Shown: positions 25,485-39,660 of the stretch, in pieces
Numbering within the stretch: the first letter of the stretch is position 1
Layout: each line of letters starts with the position of its first letter
NCBI GenBank assembly: GCA_034336665.1
Contig: CM067568.1
Location: forward strand, 16,647,983 to 16,711,982
Source of the DNA: Luscinia megarhynchos
Lineage: Eukaryota; Chordata; Aves; Passeriformes; Turdidae
Length of the DNA: 64,000 nt
Direction of reading: 5' to 3'
The notes under the pieces: generated by a model
Seen by the model: the letters and a program-made list of their open reading frames with translations, nothing else
Databases searched by the model: none
What the model was told of the DNA's origin: nothing
Translations under genes and position numbers: made by a program

Positions 25485-28400
25485 AGCCACTCTACTAAGT
25501 AACATTTTAAGTGAAATGTGTTACTACAACAACTTAAGATTTATCTGCAACAGGTAAATAAACAAGAACCAATAGAAAGACTGTGGGTAAACAAGTAAAA
25601 TGTTGGCTGCAACTGACTTCAGCAGGTCTTTCTTGTTCCAAAGCCACTACAAAAACAATATAAATTAAAAACAGTGCAGCGTGTAAAATGCCACTTGGTG
25701 GTCATTTGGTTTGCATTTGCTGTGTAGTCAGATACTTAAACTTTTTCATGTGGGCTGTAACCAAATCTTTTATCAGGGGAGAGAGTGGTAGGTGGAGTAT
25801 GGGGTGTCTGTGGAGTAACACCAAAATTCATCTTTAATATCCTGTTCCTATGCTATAGAGTCAGTACACAGATCAGTTCTCCAGATCAGCTCACCCGGCT
25901 CTCTGAGATCAGTTGAGATGTTTACTTTCAATTTGCAGCAGTTCTAATTCATGTGCTGAGCTTTCTTCAGTGATCTCACAGAAAAATTAGGTTGCTACAG
26001 TTGGGTCTAACCTGGAACAGTCTTTGCAGGAGGTGCAGACAAAAAGGCTGGGCAAACAATGAAGGTGTGGCACAAGCACCACTTGGTTCCATTGCTGCAT
26101 GTACAGGTTGCTGGTTGGAAGTTCACCATCATCCTTGTACTCATACCTTTGCTGGGTCTCGGTTGCTTACAATACTGTCACTTTCCTTGCTTCCTTGACA
26201 GTTTTCTTGGAGGCAGATCCTTGTTTATTCCTTGTAATGGATTGCACTTTGCAACTAAGTTCCTAGACGTGCATGAATCCTGGAAATCCACTGTTAGCAC
26301 ATACTGTTCCTGAGCCCCTGCTGTACAGTTTCATTTTGCAGTTTGTCTTGTCAGATATTTGTGTTATTTAGAGAAAAAATTAACAAATAAATACCCACTG
26401 GGTTTTGCTAATGGGTCCAAGAAACAAACACTCTTCCACTTTAGGAAACATACACAGAGAGCATAATAATAATGTGTATTTCTTATGGGTTTATTTTCCT
26501 CAGTAAAGTATTGTTTGAAGATAAGGTCAGAGACTCTAGAAGTTCATTATTCCCCACCTGCACAAAATTTTTACCCTTCTGCTTAGGAAACAAAATATTG
26601 TCTGCTTGCTATTTTCTCGCCAAAGAGCTGTTATGTAAGCCCCTCCCTTTATAATCCTTTGTCTCTTTCCCAGGCAGCCTTGTCTGAGGATCCCAGTTCA
26701 GTAGTACATTTAGAGTTAAAAGTGAAGTGAGTTTTGTCTTATGTAGCAAGCCCTCATCCAAGGTTGCTCCCTCTGAGAAGCTGGTCAGCAAATGGTTGTT
26801 TATTGCACCTGGCCTTGGAGAGCAGATGTTGCTCTGACAGAGAACTGCAGTGTGTGCACCCTGAGGCCATAACTGCTGCCACCTTTTTATAACCTTAAGC
26901 AAAATTCATAACTTTGTGACATTCTCGGAATTGTCAGAGGTGTTTGATGGAAATGCATCTTGAAGAAATGATATTTAAAAGATTTATTGGGAACTACATT
27001 GTATGATCTGTACTGCAGAAAAGGTTGTGAAAAGCTCATTGCGATGTTGCTTTTGGATAGAACATGGATGGAATGGCAATGCAAAGCTTGTTAATGCAAG
27101 TGACAGTGACACTGTTTGCTAAGACATGGATGTGGAAGAAGCAAAGATTTGTGACTTTTACATAATAGTTGATCAATGCTAGGATTTGGTTTTGCTTACG
27201 TCTGTAAAAATTATGAGGAGACAGACTGCACACATCTAATTTTAAGTTGCTGTAAGCAGAAAAGAAATTAGGTGCACTGGATTGCCCAAGTTCATGTTTT
27301 CGTTTGGATTACATTTGTAAATTCTATTTCTCTATTTTGAAAATTTTAATTTTCTATGTTTGCATAGTTAACTATTTTGTTACTCTTCTCAATTGCACAA
27401 AATATAAAGAGGCTTCAAAGTACTGGGCTTTTTTTGCACCTCTGTAGTGAAATGGAGAAAGAGAATGAAGTATTTAAATTTCACACTTAGAACACAGTTT
27501 GATTTTGATCTTTTTCCTATTCTATCTAAATTGCATAATTTGCACAGCTTAGATATTACTGATGTAAAAATTGTTCCTCTGGGAGACGTGAAGATGTAGA
27601 ATCTTTAGGTTGGTAGTTGCCTAAAATATTAATTAGAAGAGTGATAAAAGTTATTTTCTTAACTAGCAAAGCTTTATGCTGACAAAACCCTAGTGCAGAT
27701 TCATTTATCTTTTTGTCCATTTTACTTATTCTGATGAAGTAGCTGATTCAGGTGCTGCCAATAAAATCTTGGTCAATCCTATAGTTGTGTTTTCATTTGG
27801 GAAGCATCACAAAGTGGGGTTAAATTGTGATGTACAAATTGACTATTTATATATGTACCATTTCATAGATTACCCTGGTTTTCTTGACAGGGAAAACAGT
27901 TTTATTCTTTTATGGGTTTACGTCTTATCCTGAAATGTTGCTTTGTTAATTATTAGTGTATGAATCTTGGAGGGATTGTGCAGTTACAGGAAGACAAAGA
28001 TTATCCTATGTTATAGCCTAAAACTGCAAACTGGCAAGAAATATGTGTGCTTTGCCATCTCTGAAGTGCTTGTTATTTATGGAGTTTTTGTTATTTTGTT
28101 ATTTTCATTTCAAAAGTAAAGAATTCTCATCTTTCACTTTCACTTGCAAGTTTCCAGAATTTTTATCAGTCTGCACTTCTTCCACAGCATCAAGTGTTGT
28201 CTCTCACGTTCATGACTTGCAGTTATGAAATCTCTGAAGCAAATCTCAATGAACTTCCAACAATAATATTCAGTCATGGTACCATTGTAGTACTACCTAC
28301 ATTTATGATATTGGGTTGCATGAATAAAGTTTTGGAGTGCCATAGTATGTTAGTATGTTCTTCAAGTTATGTTTAGAGCTTTGCAAATAATGTGTTTGCT

Positions 28401-31400
28401 GCTTTTTTTGCTGATTGGAAAATAATTCTGATGTGTTTGTTTATTGATAGAGAAGTTAAAATCGTTGTAACAAATCCATTTTTTGTCTTAACTGACATTA
28501 CATTGGCAGTGACTTTTTTAGAGCCAGTTGGTAAGCAGTCTGTTTTGAAAATTAATATGTTCTCAATAGGACAAGTGAAAAATACCCCAAATTACTAGAA
28601 AATGTAGCTTATCTCTGTTGACTTGCTGAAATACCATAAGAGTGATTAAAAATAACAGCCATTTTATCAATGTTCTTACATTCCAAGGTTTAACAGACTT
28701 TAATTCAGAAAAAAATATGATCATTTTTAATGGCAAGTTACTATTCCATAAACCATATATAAATGATAAATCATTACTTCCTCTCTCATTAAGGCATTTC
28801 TCATATATGCATGGTGTGTATTTCTAAAAACAGTGTTTTACCAAATTTCAGAACTTGTGATCGTTTAATTATGTTGTACAATTACCTCAGCAAATTAAAG
28901 CAGTAAGATGCCAAATCTGCTGCAATAAACATTAAGAACCTGGTTCTATTTCTAATGTTTTCTGAACACTGTAAAATTATTACACTTACTTAGATTCACC
29001 TTGGAGTTTGGTGTGTTTCCAGGCAAGGCTTATGCACCAAACCAGCACTTGTTGGAATATGATTCAGTATCTCATCTGCTCTTTTCTGATTTCTTCTGAG
29101 TCACAAACTTTGCTGGGGATTGACACATTCTGTTAATGCTTGTTCCCACATGGAGATTAAATCATGACTGATGGAACTGTCCCAGACCTTTCCATTTACC
29201 TAGATTTCTTCCTCATCTAGTGCAATTGCACATACTTGCCCTGTGGGAAAACAGAATTGAAATAGGTGCTAAAACCACAATGAGTTTTACATTCACCTAA
29301 CTGATTACAGTACTTATGGGCAAAGTAATACAAATTATTTCTGGTTTGTTATTCATTTCCTGTCAAAAGAATGTGTAGCAGACAGTGGTGTTGGCTGGAA
29401 ATTGGCAAGGGCTGGTTAAATCTGACCCTTACCTGAATATTGCAGTATGATTTGTTGAAATGTTCTTGATAGATATCATGCGCTTCCAAACACCAGAACT
29501 GGGGACTGCATTCAGAATACTTTATGAAGTTAGTGAAACAGTTTATCACTTGTAGTTCCTGTTTCTGTGATTCTTTCTTATTAATTTCTAAAATTTAGTT
29601 TGACTTCTTGGCAATTTTTGAGTGCTAGACTGATGCTGACAGAGAACAATCTATATAAACACTAGGGTCATTTTTTTGGGGTGATGGCAACTTATTCAGA
29701 ACCCATATATTCTTCTCCTAGTTATTATTTTGTGTTTATTGGCATCCTTTATCTTTAGTTGTCATTTTATTGCAACACAATTTGTTTCTCTGAACTTCTG
29801 CACTCATTTCGGTCAAGTTTGATTTTTAATTTACTCTGAGCATTTTCATACCATCAGCAAGTTTTGCAGCCTTGCTAATTTTTACAGATTTTTCTGTATA
29901 TGGAGTGAACTGCAGAGGTCACAACACAGATATTTGTGAAATGCTGTGCCTTCTTTCTGTTGTGAAAACAACCACTTACTGTTGCCAGATAAAGAGTCCA
30001 TATGTCTAGTAATTTGATGAAAAAGCCTTATTCAGTGCAGAACTATGGATTCCTACTCAGTATCCTCTTTCCCTCTTGAGAGGGTTTGAAGTTAGAGAAA
30101 GCTAGACTTCTGAGACATCAGAAATAGAAAATTGTGGAAAAAATTCATGTAACAGCTGTTCTCTCTTTAAGGGATGCATCTGTATGCCAAATTTACTTGC
30201 AGTCTGCCTTTGCACTGCCCTTGGTAGGAGATACATGCCTACATCTTTGGTCACACAGATTAGTCCCCTTACACCAGAGCAGTTGTTGTCTTCCAATTCT
30301 GTCATTTCACTTGCTCACACTTTAATCTGCAGCCACCTCTGCTCCCATTTACCCACTGACAGAAAGTGGATAACAGAAACTCATGGGGCGATGCACCTGT
30401 GCAATTCTCTGGAAGTGACCCTGCCTGGGGGTTGAGCCTGGGAATGCTCAGGTCGTGCCAAATACTTGTGCAGCACTTTCTGATGTATGGGGTGGGCTGA
30501 TAAGCTTGGAGAAACACTGCCCGTAGTCCTGGCTTTGCCATGTTCTTCCAGTTGATCCCACTGTAAGCTGTAGGTCAGTGTGTAACTGGCAGTGACTGGA
30601 TGGTGTGCAGGTATTTCCCAGAGCTCCACTGCCAGCAAAACCATGTGGCATGCAAGTTTTGGGTTTGAAATATCTTCACTCCCCCTTGGGCTTAGTGTTG
30701 CAGAAGGGTGTGAACACCATCAGACAATCTTTGAATTAGTGAATATTTTCAGGAGTGAATAATGCATAAACCCAGCTCTTACTGCCACCAACAATCCATG
30801 TTGTTTTATAATGAAATATGAATTTCTTTTATATTTGAAAAACATAAAGTACATTCACTTTGTAAGTAGTGCAAAATTTATGATCTTCTTAATTATTCAT
30901 TTCAATGCTTTTTAAAGTTTTTAGATATGTTTAAGTGACATGACAGATGACCACTCTGTCCCTTACCAGCTCTTGAAAGAAAATATGATAGATTTGGAAC
31001 TCCTAAGGCCTGAGCTTTCTCTTTTCCACATGAATTTAGATATAATCTCTACAGTCTGCAATCCAGGTTGCCCAAAGCATGTCATCCCCTAGTTCTTCTT
31101 GAAGTCTTCTGCAGCAAAGGATCCTAATAGAAGGAAAATGTGTGAACATGTTGAGGCTCTGTGCTTGACCACCTGCAAGGCAGTGCTCAGTGTGTTAGAG
31201 GGTCTAGCATGCAGATTTTGTTTTACTCTGCCATGTGCAAATTGGAGATGGAAGCATTCCATTTGTGTTTCATGGCCTTGTGTATTTACCTTTGTAGTAA
31301 GGTTTTTTTAAAAGAAAAATGTTTTAAAAAAGAAAATACTTTTCTTTGTAATTGACATAGAGGAATAGAAATCCAGACTTAAGAAACACCAATATTAAAT

Positions 31401-32877
31401 CATAATTTGTCAGATCTGCCTTGTTATATCCAAATGACAAGAACAGCTGTGTACTGCTTCTGACTTTCATTCATGTCTCTTGTATGAGCACAGCTCTGGG
31501 TTTTCTAACTTTGTTTTGTGCAATTTATATGCTTTACAAGTTGCATTTGTTGATAAACAGGACAGTAGGAGAAAATTTTTAGAGTACCGTTTTGGGTAAT
31601 CAAAAAGTGAGATAAATATTTGGTTTTGATAGGCTTTCAGGTTTTCCCTGTGAGAATTTCTCAAATACATCTTTAGACACTGTTTTCTAAATGCTGCCAT
31701 TTGAAAAACTTGGTATTTTGTCAGTTCTTTGAAACAGTCAATTGCAAACCACAGGATGCAGTTCTTTTAGCTTGCTGAACTGTCATTGCAGCAGCCTCCA
31801 ACTGCTCTGTTCTTCCTAACATGAACTATCTTGACCATGTAACCAGTGCTCATTTGAGATTTAGCATGGTGATTTGCCTGAAATAACTCAGCAAGACATT
31901 TTGCTGGATTTACAGGTGTAAGACAACTTTAACTTTGTTACTTACTGCTTTTAACATGGTTATATTATTTTCTGATTCAAAGTTGTGAACTATATACTCC
32001 TTCAATTACCAGGGTTCTTCCAGTACTATTGTTTCCTGCTTTGAGAACTTTTACAGTTGTAGATGTGGTTGTTCACTTACTCCTGTGCATCTAATTTTAC
32101 AACATAAAAAATTAGAAGTTTTTTTGGTTTTGTTATTAAAAACACTAGTAATATTCCTTTAAGTCACTGTACTCTCACTGTAGCTAGGAAACTGCCCAGT
32201 ATTTTGATTTACAGATATTTCAAAAGCAGCAACTAATGCTGGCACAGAATGAGTGTTTAACACAGTGTAACCACTGGACTACAGTGTGCCCTCCCACGAA
32301 ATTAATTTAGGAAATTCTTATTTCTCCTAAAGTTAAATTTAAATTCAACCATTGTACTGTCTGACACATCAGTCTTAACAGACCATATACTTCCCTTTAT
32401 GAGATCTTCCTCTGCATATGACCTGGTTCAGCAGGGGAGCATTCCACAAATTACTTAATTCTCTTTGCTGACATGTCTCACTGAACATCACTCATCAGCA
32501 TTTTCTTTGATGTGTTTAATTTTCTGTTAGTGAATTAAAGCTGAGTTTCACATTCAGTGCATACTGAATATCTGGGGGGCTACTTTGAGGTACTGCAAAA
32601 TGGGTCTGGTTCTGTTTTGTGTCATCTGGGGCTCTTGCTGAGGATCCAACTTCTTTCCCTCTGCTGTGCAAGTGCACTAAACCAGACCCCTTTACTGTTC
32701 AACTCCATCTGTGAAAGGCTTGATCAGCAGCTGGTAGCTTTTATCTTGAATGTTAATTTTAGAGATTCTCTAGTTAGCTAATTGTAGCCAAAGGAGAACA
32801 TTACAGCCATCAAATATCTCACCATAAAGCATTACCTGAGGATTTAAGCATTGTCCTTTTTCTTGTGGGGTATTTAA

Positions 32878-32982
32878 CCTTTTCAAAAGCTGTCTGGACT
32901 CAGCCCTGAGTAATGTGCTGTAGAATTTGAGCAGGGAGGTTGGACAAGATGACCTCCAGTGGTCAGCCATTCTGTGATTCCT
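32878..32982 (+). mobile_element. CR1 LINE, short 3'-terminal fragment
   Basis: The core 'gagcagggaggttggacaag' continuing 'atgacctccagtggtc' and 'ccattctgtgattcc' is the last ~60 bp of a CR1 element, preceded by a degenerate 'caaaagctgtctggactcagccctg' segment. It is a heavily 5'-truncated copy in + orientation. Confidence 0.88.
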
Positions 32983-33117
32983 AATGCTTTTGAAAAGAAA
33001 AAAGAAAGTAGCAGAGAGCAAGCATATAAATTGTTTTGCCTAATTTCTATTTTCTGCTCAACCTTCTGTACTAGTATTCTGTTTCAGAAACTTAACTCAT
33101 AAACCACTATAAGCCCT

Positions 33118-33211
33118 GAGCCCCCTTTTTCTAAAGGGGCTAAACACTCCTGGCTCCCTCAGCCACTCCTCATCAGACCTGTGCTCCAGATCTTTCCCCA
33201 AGTTCATTGCT
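33118..33211 (-). mobile_element. CR1 LINE, internal 3' fragment
   Basis: The block 'ggctccctcagccactcctc' followed by 'gtgctccaga' and 'agttcattgc' is the reverse complement of the CR1 segment about 300-400 bp from its 3' end. It lies 136 bp from a + oriented CR1 end (32878-32982), so the two are separate insertions or an inverted rearranged pair. Confidence 0.8.
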
Positions 33212-34430
33212 TAGCTGAGAGTGCTTTCTAGAGGTTGGTAGCTTGTCATTTACATAATGCAAGGAGTTTTAAATTATTTGGCTTATACAGAGGAACACGG
33301 CAAAATCAGGCTTCCACCAAGCAAGGATTGTTGCCGAATCCTTTATGGCCCTTTCCTATATTAAATAAAATTTCAGAATTTCTTTATGAACCGTACATAC
33401 AAGTTAAACCTGAGTCTCTTTATGTAAGGCTTTAAAATAATGTTGGAAATAATTCATATGGACATGATATCCAGTGTGAAGTAGCAATGTGTCTAGTAAA
33501 AGCAAGTACAGCCTCGTTTTATGTTGGGGATATTCCATGTTAATAAATGACTTGCCTGTGACCATAAAAAAGAGGTAGGAGTAGCAAACCAGCAATAGAA
33601 CATTTAACTCATAACTATTCTATGAGTTAACCCCTTGGTCCTGCTCTCTCATTACTAAATCACTTAGATTAACTAAACTGGAGCATCTATTTCAGCCTTG
33701 TAAAATCATCATGAACTTCAGCAAGTTTCAGCACACAATCTACGTATCAATGTTTCTTATGAATAGGGTAATGAAAAAGGTCTGTACAAACATAGTCCAT
33801 GATGTAAATTGAGTCATTTTGTTCACATCTGATACACAGAGTGATGATATTGTTTTCTATTCTGTTTTTAATGTGTGGGTAAGTATATTGATTTTTTTTA
33901 GTACTGATATTCTTGTAACCAGGCTTATTGATATTTTAATTATTTTTCAGCCCTAATGTTTCTGTGTTTGTCCTTAAATCTTATGTGCAGTTCATCTTTC
34001 CTTAATCTAGCCTGAGTTCTGAAGATTGTTATATTTTTCAGTCTCCCAGTTCTATCCTTTCCTGATCTGTTTTTCCTGTGCTGTACATAATCTCCCTCCA
34101 TGAGTTTGTTCTCTCCCTGCTTGGATTACTAATGATTTCAATTCTCAAGCTCTTCCAGAGGTTTTCCAAGACATACTCAGTGATTTGTGAATTTTGGCAT
34201 AAAAATACAATATTTTTAAACATATATTTTGTATTGCATGCATTCTTAGAAAGTTTTAGAAAATTGTCTTTAAAACTAGAAAAACATCTTGAGAAAAATC
34301 TCTAAGAGATTTAGCAAAATTCTTATGAGGAGAGACTAAAATTTTACAGAATAGTTTAGAGTATAACTGGAGTGGTGAGACTCAAAGTTGATGTTTAAAA
34401 ATAGACAGGAGCAGTATTAATAAAGGAGTG

Positions 34431-34446
34431 TGCCATTGCAATGGCA
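34431..34446. repeat. 16-bp perfect palindrome
   Basis: TGCCATTGCAATGGCA. Its core ATTGCAAT is a symmetric C/EBP-like half-site pair; any regulatory role is conjecture. Confidence 0.85.
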
Positions 34447-34788
34447 TCTCTACTGTATTTCACTTTTTGTTTTTTAGAAGACTCATAAAAAGTACCACCA
34501 TATAGTGACTCATAAAAGTACACATATGATTTGCAGAAATAAACACTTCTAAATTCAGCAAAAATTTTCCAAGAAATTAGATTTCACAAAACTACTATGT
34601 GAAATTAATCTTTGATCCTTTCTGTAAAGCTTATTTCTGAATTAGAAAGTTTGTGTCTTTTCTGAAATAAAGCGAGCAAATGTGCTTAGGATCTAATTAT
34701 TTCTTCCTGTGAAAAAAGTCAAATAAGTATTTTTTGTTGTATGTTTTCCATGCATAATTTCTGAACTTTATAGAATCTGAAAGTGTTA

Positions 34789-35268
34789 TCATGGAATGGT
34801 TTGGATTGGAAGGGACATTAAAGATCATCTTGTTCCAATTCTGCTGCCATGGACAGAGACTTCTTCCACTAGACTAGGTTGCTCAGAGCCCCATCCAGCC
34901 TGGCTTTGAACACTTCCAGGGATGGGCCATCCACAGCTTCTCTGGGCAACCTGTTCCAGTGCCTCACCACCCTGACAGTAAAAAATTTCTTACTGATACC
35001 TTATCTAAACCTGTTCTTTTTCAATTTCAAAGCCATTACCTGTCACTACATACTTGTCAAAAGTCCCTCTACAGCTTTCTCATAGAGCCCCTTTCAATTC
35101 TGGAAGTTGCTCTAATATCTCCCTGGAGCTTTCTCTTCTCCATCCTGAACAGCTCCAACTCTCATCCTGTCCTCACTGGAGAAGGTGTTCCAGCCCTCTG
35201 TCCATCTTTATGGTCTCCTCTGGACTCATTCCAGCTGGTCCATGTTCTTCTCACATTAGGGGTCCATG
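34789..35268 (-). mobile_element. CR1 LINE, ~480-bp 3' fragment
   Basis: Read on the + strand it starts with the inverted CR1 tail 'atcatggaatggtttggattgg' and passes through the 'ggttgctcagagccccatcc', 'cttctctgggcaacctgttc' and 'ctcatcctgtcctcactgga' blocks, ending near 'ccatgttcttctcaca'. This is a well-preserved CR1 3' end in minus orientation. The frames at 34879-35291 are chance readings through it. It is one of the longest CR1 pieces here. Confidence 0.92.
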
Positions 35269-38200
35269 GATCTATTGAAATGAGCTTATGAGCTACTGAT
35301 AGTGTCCCTGTTGTTTATGAATTAATATTGAACTTACTAGCATGCCAAATGCAAGCATTTCAGATGCAATACTGTATCACCATTATTGTGTATTTCATGT
35401 TTCTAAAGGTGAACACTTTTCTCAGTTTCTTGCAACACAGATTAATCTGATTTTGCAGCTTTGTTTTTGAGATACTCCTGAATCCTGACACGATTCAGCC
35501 ACAGAATCAAGGTCTTACACATGCATATTTAGGATACTTATCTTCAAGGGATACAAGTTATTATTCAGGTAATAATTCCTTATCATAATTCTAACTCCAT
35601 TAGAGTTGACACTTGAAATAGAGTGTGGCTGTTCATACTGGACTTTAAAAATGCAATAAAGGGAAGAAAGATAAATGTACACTGCATATAGATGGGGAAA
35701 AATCCAACCAACCAAAAAAACTGCCACTGATTACTCTTCTACTGAGAAACAATGAAAAATAGTGTGGTGAATTTTCATTGGTTCTGGACCACACTTTTAA
35801 AGTCACTCTTCCGTATCATCTCCCATTTCTGTTACTTTAATTCACATTGCAGAGCAGTCTTGAAATGCACAAAATTAATTTCTTTTGGACCAAGACTCTG
35901 CTATGGAAACCTGGGGTCTAGCACATAACAAAAGCCTCCTGTGAGGTATTTTATAGTATTTTCTCCATTAGTAAAAACTCCCGTTTTGTGTGATAAGAAA
36001 ACAGCTTCTTGATGACTGTCTAACCAGGTATTCTTGCATGATAAATCAAGACAGCAAGATTCATATGCCTCCAGAATGCTTTGGAATGCATAAATTATAG
36101 AAGTTATTATTATGTTTTGCATACAGTGATTGCATAGCTATTTTAAAATACACTTTCAGTGCAGTTGAAATTAAGCAGGCAATCAGTCAAGTTTAAGAGG
36201 TGCTGAAGTTATTCTGTGTTTGCTTGCATTAATGAAAATCACCATCTTTGCTATTTTTAGAAAAAGATGTAAAGCTCCAGTTTCAATTTTTTCAATGCTT
36301 ACCCATGCAGGAAGATTATTTCTGTACATAAGGGCTACATTCTCCACTATATGTGGAGGTGGAGTGGAGTACCCAGTAACAGTCTAACAGAACTCATCTC
36401 CCAGATGTGACTTTCATCCTTCACTAATGAATATATTAAGTCCTTTTAAAAGACTTCTTTAATCCTTTTAATTTATTTTACTTTATCTAAATATGATGTA
36501 TTGTTAATATGAATCCTGTGATTAGTTCTCATGCATTCTATCAGCTGTCTTCCAGATCAATGCTGGGGTCATAAAGATGATGAAATTACCCAAATCTTTA
36601 CCCCTCATATAGTATGTTAAGACAAGAACTTTCATATCTAAATATTTCATAGACATTCAGATATGAATCTTTAGAGCTCTATACAAATTGTAAAATAAAG
36701 AATTTTATGTAGAGATTTTAAAATCTTTTGAAAAAACACTGAACAGCATTCTCTTTTAGACCAAGAATTTTATGCTTTAAAGTATTTTATTAATTTTATT
36801 TGTAAATTCCCTGTGATGCATCTGAAAATCAAGTTCAACAGCAAAAATGCTATTGCTGTTTGCAGAATGAAAGCTAATTTGGACTACTAAATAAACATTC
36901 TGAGTTTATGTGTTCGTGCTTCTTTAAAAGTTACTAAAATACTTTAATGTTTAAGTAGAGTCTTAATTTATGATTTAATGAGATACTCTTTTGGAAATAT
37001 TTTGAATCCAAATGCAAGTACTTGTGTTCTAATGTGTGCAAACATTGACAATCAGAGAGGGAAGAGTTTAGGATTTGCCTATTTGTTCAAGGAAGGAGAG
37101 ATACCATTGATTTGATGCTGACAAAATGGTAGGGAGTGTGTGTGACTTTCCAAAGAACTTCTGAGTCTTGGTTTGATTCACAAATTGATTTAAATTACTA
37201 AAGATGTCTTCAAGAACGAAATTTTCGTGGTGAAGGTGAGTATCAGACATCAGTCAAGAATTTTTTCCTACTGTTCTATTTGATATTGTAATTAGGGGCA
37301 GATAATACATCTGTAAAATCCTAATGATTTCCATCGATTTTAATTATTAGACCTGAATTTTTCCAGAAATTATTTAGACTCTGGGTAAAAACATAAATAT
37401 CCCGTGTTAGCTTTAAATTTAACTTTGAGTATCCAGTAACACATATGATTAAAAGGTAAGAAAACTTGTAGATGTTATTTGTGTTTTATTATAAACAACA
37501 TACATTGGCTGGAATGAAACAGCACCTCAGGTTTTGTGAAGCCCATGTGTTGTCTTCTTGCACTCAAAATTATAGAACCAATCCTTTACAGAATGATGTT
37601 TTTGTATCTGCAAAAGTTGAGCACCTTTTAAAATTCCCTTTGAATTACTCATCTTTTCATTGTGTTAAAAATAAGACTTGAATCTGAATGGTTGACCAAG
37701 TTCATGTGGTGAACAGTGTAATCTACTTTAGCTATAAGACTGAGAAAAGTGCTCCTGAAGTTACCCAATTCTGTCATGTCATACAATACTTATGCCAGTT
37801 TGGCAATTTCTTAGCCTCTCTTTCCTTCTGTGACCCTTTTGAGGGAACACAATGAAGATTATCTGGAATCACATAGAGAAATTTAAAGAGTCGCTATAAT
37901 TTCTGAATATCTGACTTGATTTTTTTTTTCCTAATTAATTTTTTTTATAATGGTGTTGCTGAAGAAATAATTATACATTGTGGCATCTTTAGTTGCCTGT
38001 TTTTTATTTTAATCCATGGTCTTCCCACCTCTGTCATAATTGCTTAATATTTATCCATTATCCCGTAGTGTGAAATGCTGTGACAATGTGATGTTTTTGT
38101 GAATTCTTTCAGCACTCTTCTATTCAATATGTTCTTACTTTATTGTAGGTACAAATTAGAACAAAGATGATATGTTTGAAAGTGAAGGTGCAGAACAAGA

Positions 38201-39660
38201 CTGTTCTGGAGAAGAATACGTAGTACCTGCCAGTCAAGTTCATTAAATTATGTTGTTATAGCAACTGGTTAGCCTCTTCCATACTTAAAATATCTTGTGT
38301 CAAATAATTAGTGCTGCTTAATTGTATTTTATTACAAAAAAGGCAAGTAATTAAAGAGGTTCTTGCAATGGCTGTGGGGCCAGAAAGGGTCAGAAACTAC
38401 TTGTAATTGGAATATGTTTTTTGAATCTAAATTAATAGATCTAGTAATCTATCTCTTCATTCCCCAGGATCTAAAAAAAGTATCCAGCATATTTGAATTG
38501 CTGTTTCTTGCTTGGAAATACTAATGGATAAAAATTACCTCTCGTCCTCAATCTTTTTTTTTCCTTTGTTGTTAGCTGCTTGGGAAATCTGTAACATGTG
38601 TGATGTATTTAGCCCTGTCCACAAAGACAAATGGCCCAAAATAATCCATTTTTAATTTGTCAGGGCATTTCCTCTGTATTCTGGCAGTCATGTTTTGCAG
38701 CAGGTTCTTTTTCTCCAGGTTTGGTCTTCTGCATGAAAACTTTCTGAGCATCTGATTAAAGACAGCAGCCATCATTATCCACAAATACAGAGCCTTGTGG
38801 GAGAGATTTCTAACAACATAATATTTGAGATTTCAAATCAGCAAGTCCCCAAAATCAGTCAGCCAAATGAGTTCAAACCATCTCACTTATGTTTCTTTGC
38901 TTGGTTTATTTTGTTTTAATTCAAAGAAAGTATATCAGAAAAATACTATTTATCTTTGGAGCCCCACCAGTAGTCTGTGATGGACTTAATATAATTCCAT
39001 CAGGAAATTTAAATGCTAACATCAGAAGCATTTTTGAAATTATTTTTTAATTAATCGCTTTTCCTAAAAGTGTATGAACATAAGACATACACTGAAAATT
39101 ATTTACATGGATGCAAGACGCATCCAAGCCCTCTCAGCCAGGTGTTCAGCTGAAGTTTTTGGAAGCAGCTGCTAGAACTTACTTACAACATTAGGTCCAT
39201 GATAATAATGCTAATGGTGTAAGGGAAGCAGTTTGAAACTAGGGTATCAGGCTCCTCAAAAAAAAAAAAAAAATATATATAGAACACATCTGCTGCTGAA
39301 GGGCAACTTTGTTCCAATATTCCCACTCTTTTGCATAAAGAACAGATGAAATTTATCACAAACCATTTCAGGAGTTTTAAGCCCAGGTGGTTAAAGAATT
39401 CTAGTCTTTAAAAATGCTCTCAATTGTGAGCAAATGAAAAAAGACACTGTCTCAGTGAATACTATTCAAAGGACAACATAAAGATTTTTTAAAATTTCTT
39501 CGTTCATCAAGTTTTGAATTTTTCACGTCTGTAAAAATATCTCTGGACCACTGGACGATACAGAACGTTCTTGCTTATCTAAGTCTATGTAAATAGAATC
39601 ACCAGTCACTCCAAATATCCCTGTTGGAACAACTGGAATATCGCTTTTTATCTTCTCTTT
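35269..39660. other. Noncoding sequence, no gene seen
   Basis: AT-rich and unique-looking, with an A16 plus (TA)n run at 39258-39282. A 70-residue minus frame at 38572-38784 has mildly protein-like composition but no recognised family. Confidence 0.55.
39258..39282. repeat. A16 run followed by (TA)4
   Basis: A homopolymer A run followed by tatatata. It may be the tail of an old retroposed sequence, but nothing recognisable precedes it. Confidence 0.9.

Larger units (their letters stand above)
22613..32877. other. Long noncoding stretch, no gene seen
   Basis: About 10 kb without recognisable exons or transposons. It holds a degenerate (GAAT)n at 22938-22960, an (AAAT)n at 25468-25484 and a candidate noncoding element near 23.9 kb. 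GC-richer patches at 25985-26320, 26660-26890 and 30300-30660 are unassigned. The 84-residue hydrophobic frame at 26059-26313 has no recognised homolog. Confidence 0.55.

Noticed and set aside
26059..26313. 84-residue hydrophobic frame resembling a membrane protein
   Set aside because: No Kozak, splice or homology support; hydrophobic runs are common in T-rich translated DNA.
30300..30660. GC-richer patch with several overlapping frames on both strands
   Set aside because: It looks like it could be an old transposon or pseudogene, but no protein or repeat text was recognisable, so no identity is claimed.
31060..31110. Possible CR1 match ('ccaggttgcccaaagc')
   Set aside because: Only about 15 bp resemble CR1 and the flanks do not continue the match.
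34879..35291. Three overlapping + strand frames
   Set aside because: They run antisense through the minus-oriented CR1 fragment.
37068..37250. Possible retrotransposon-like minus frame and a + strand donor at 37243
   Set aside because: The CR1 similarity was not sustained when read in detail, and no acceptor or frame supports an exon.
38572..38784. 70-residue minus frame with a GPFV-like motif
   Set aside because: It is too short and isolated to call a retroelement pol remnant.
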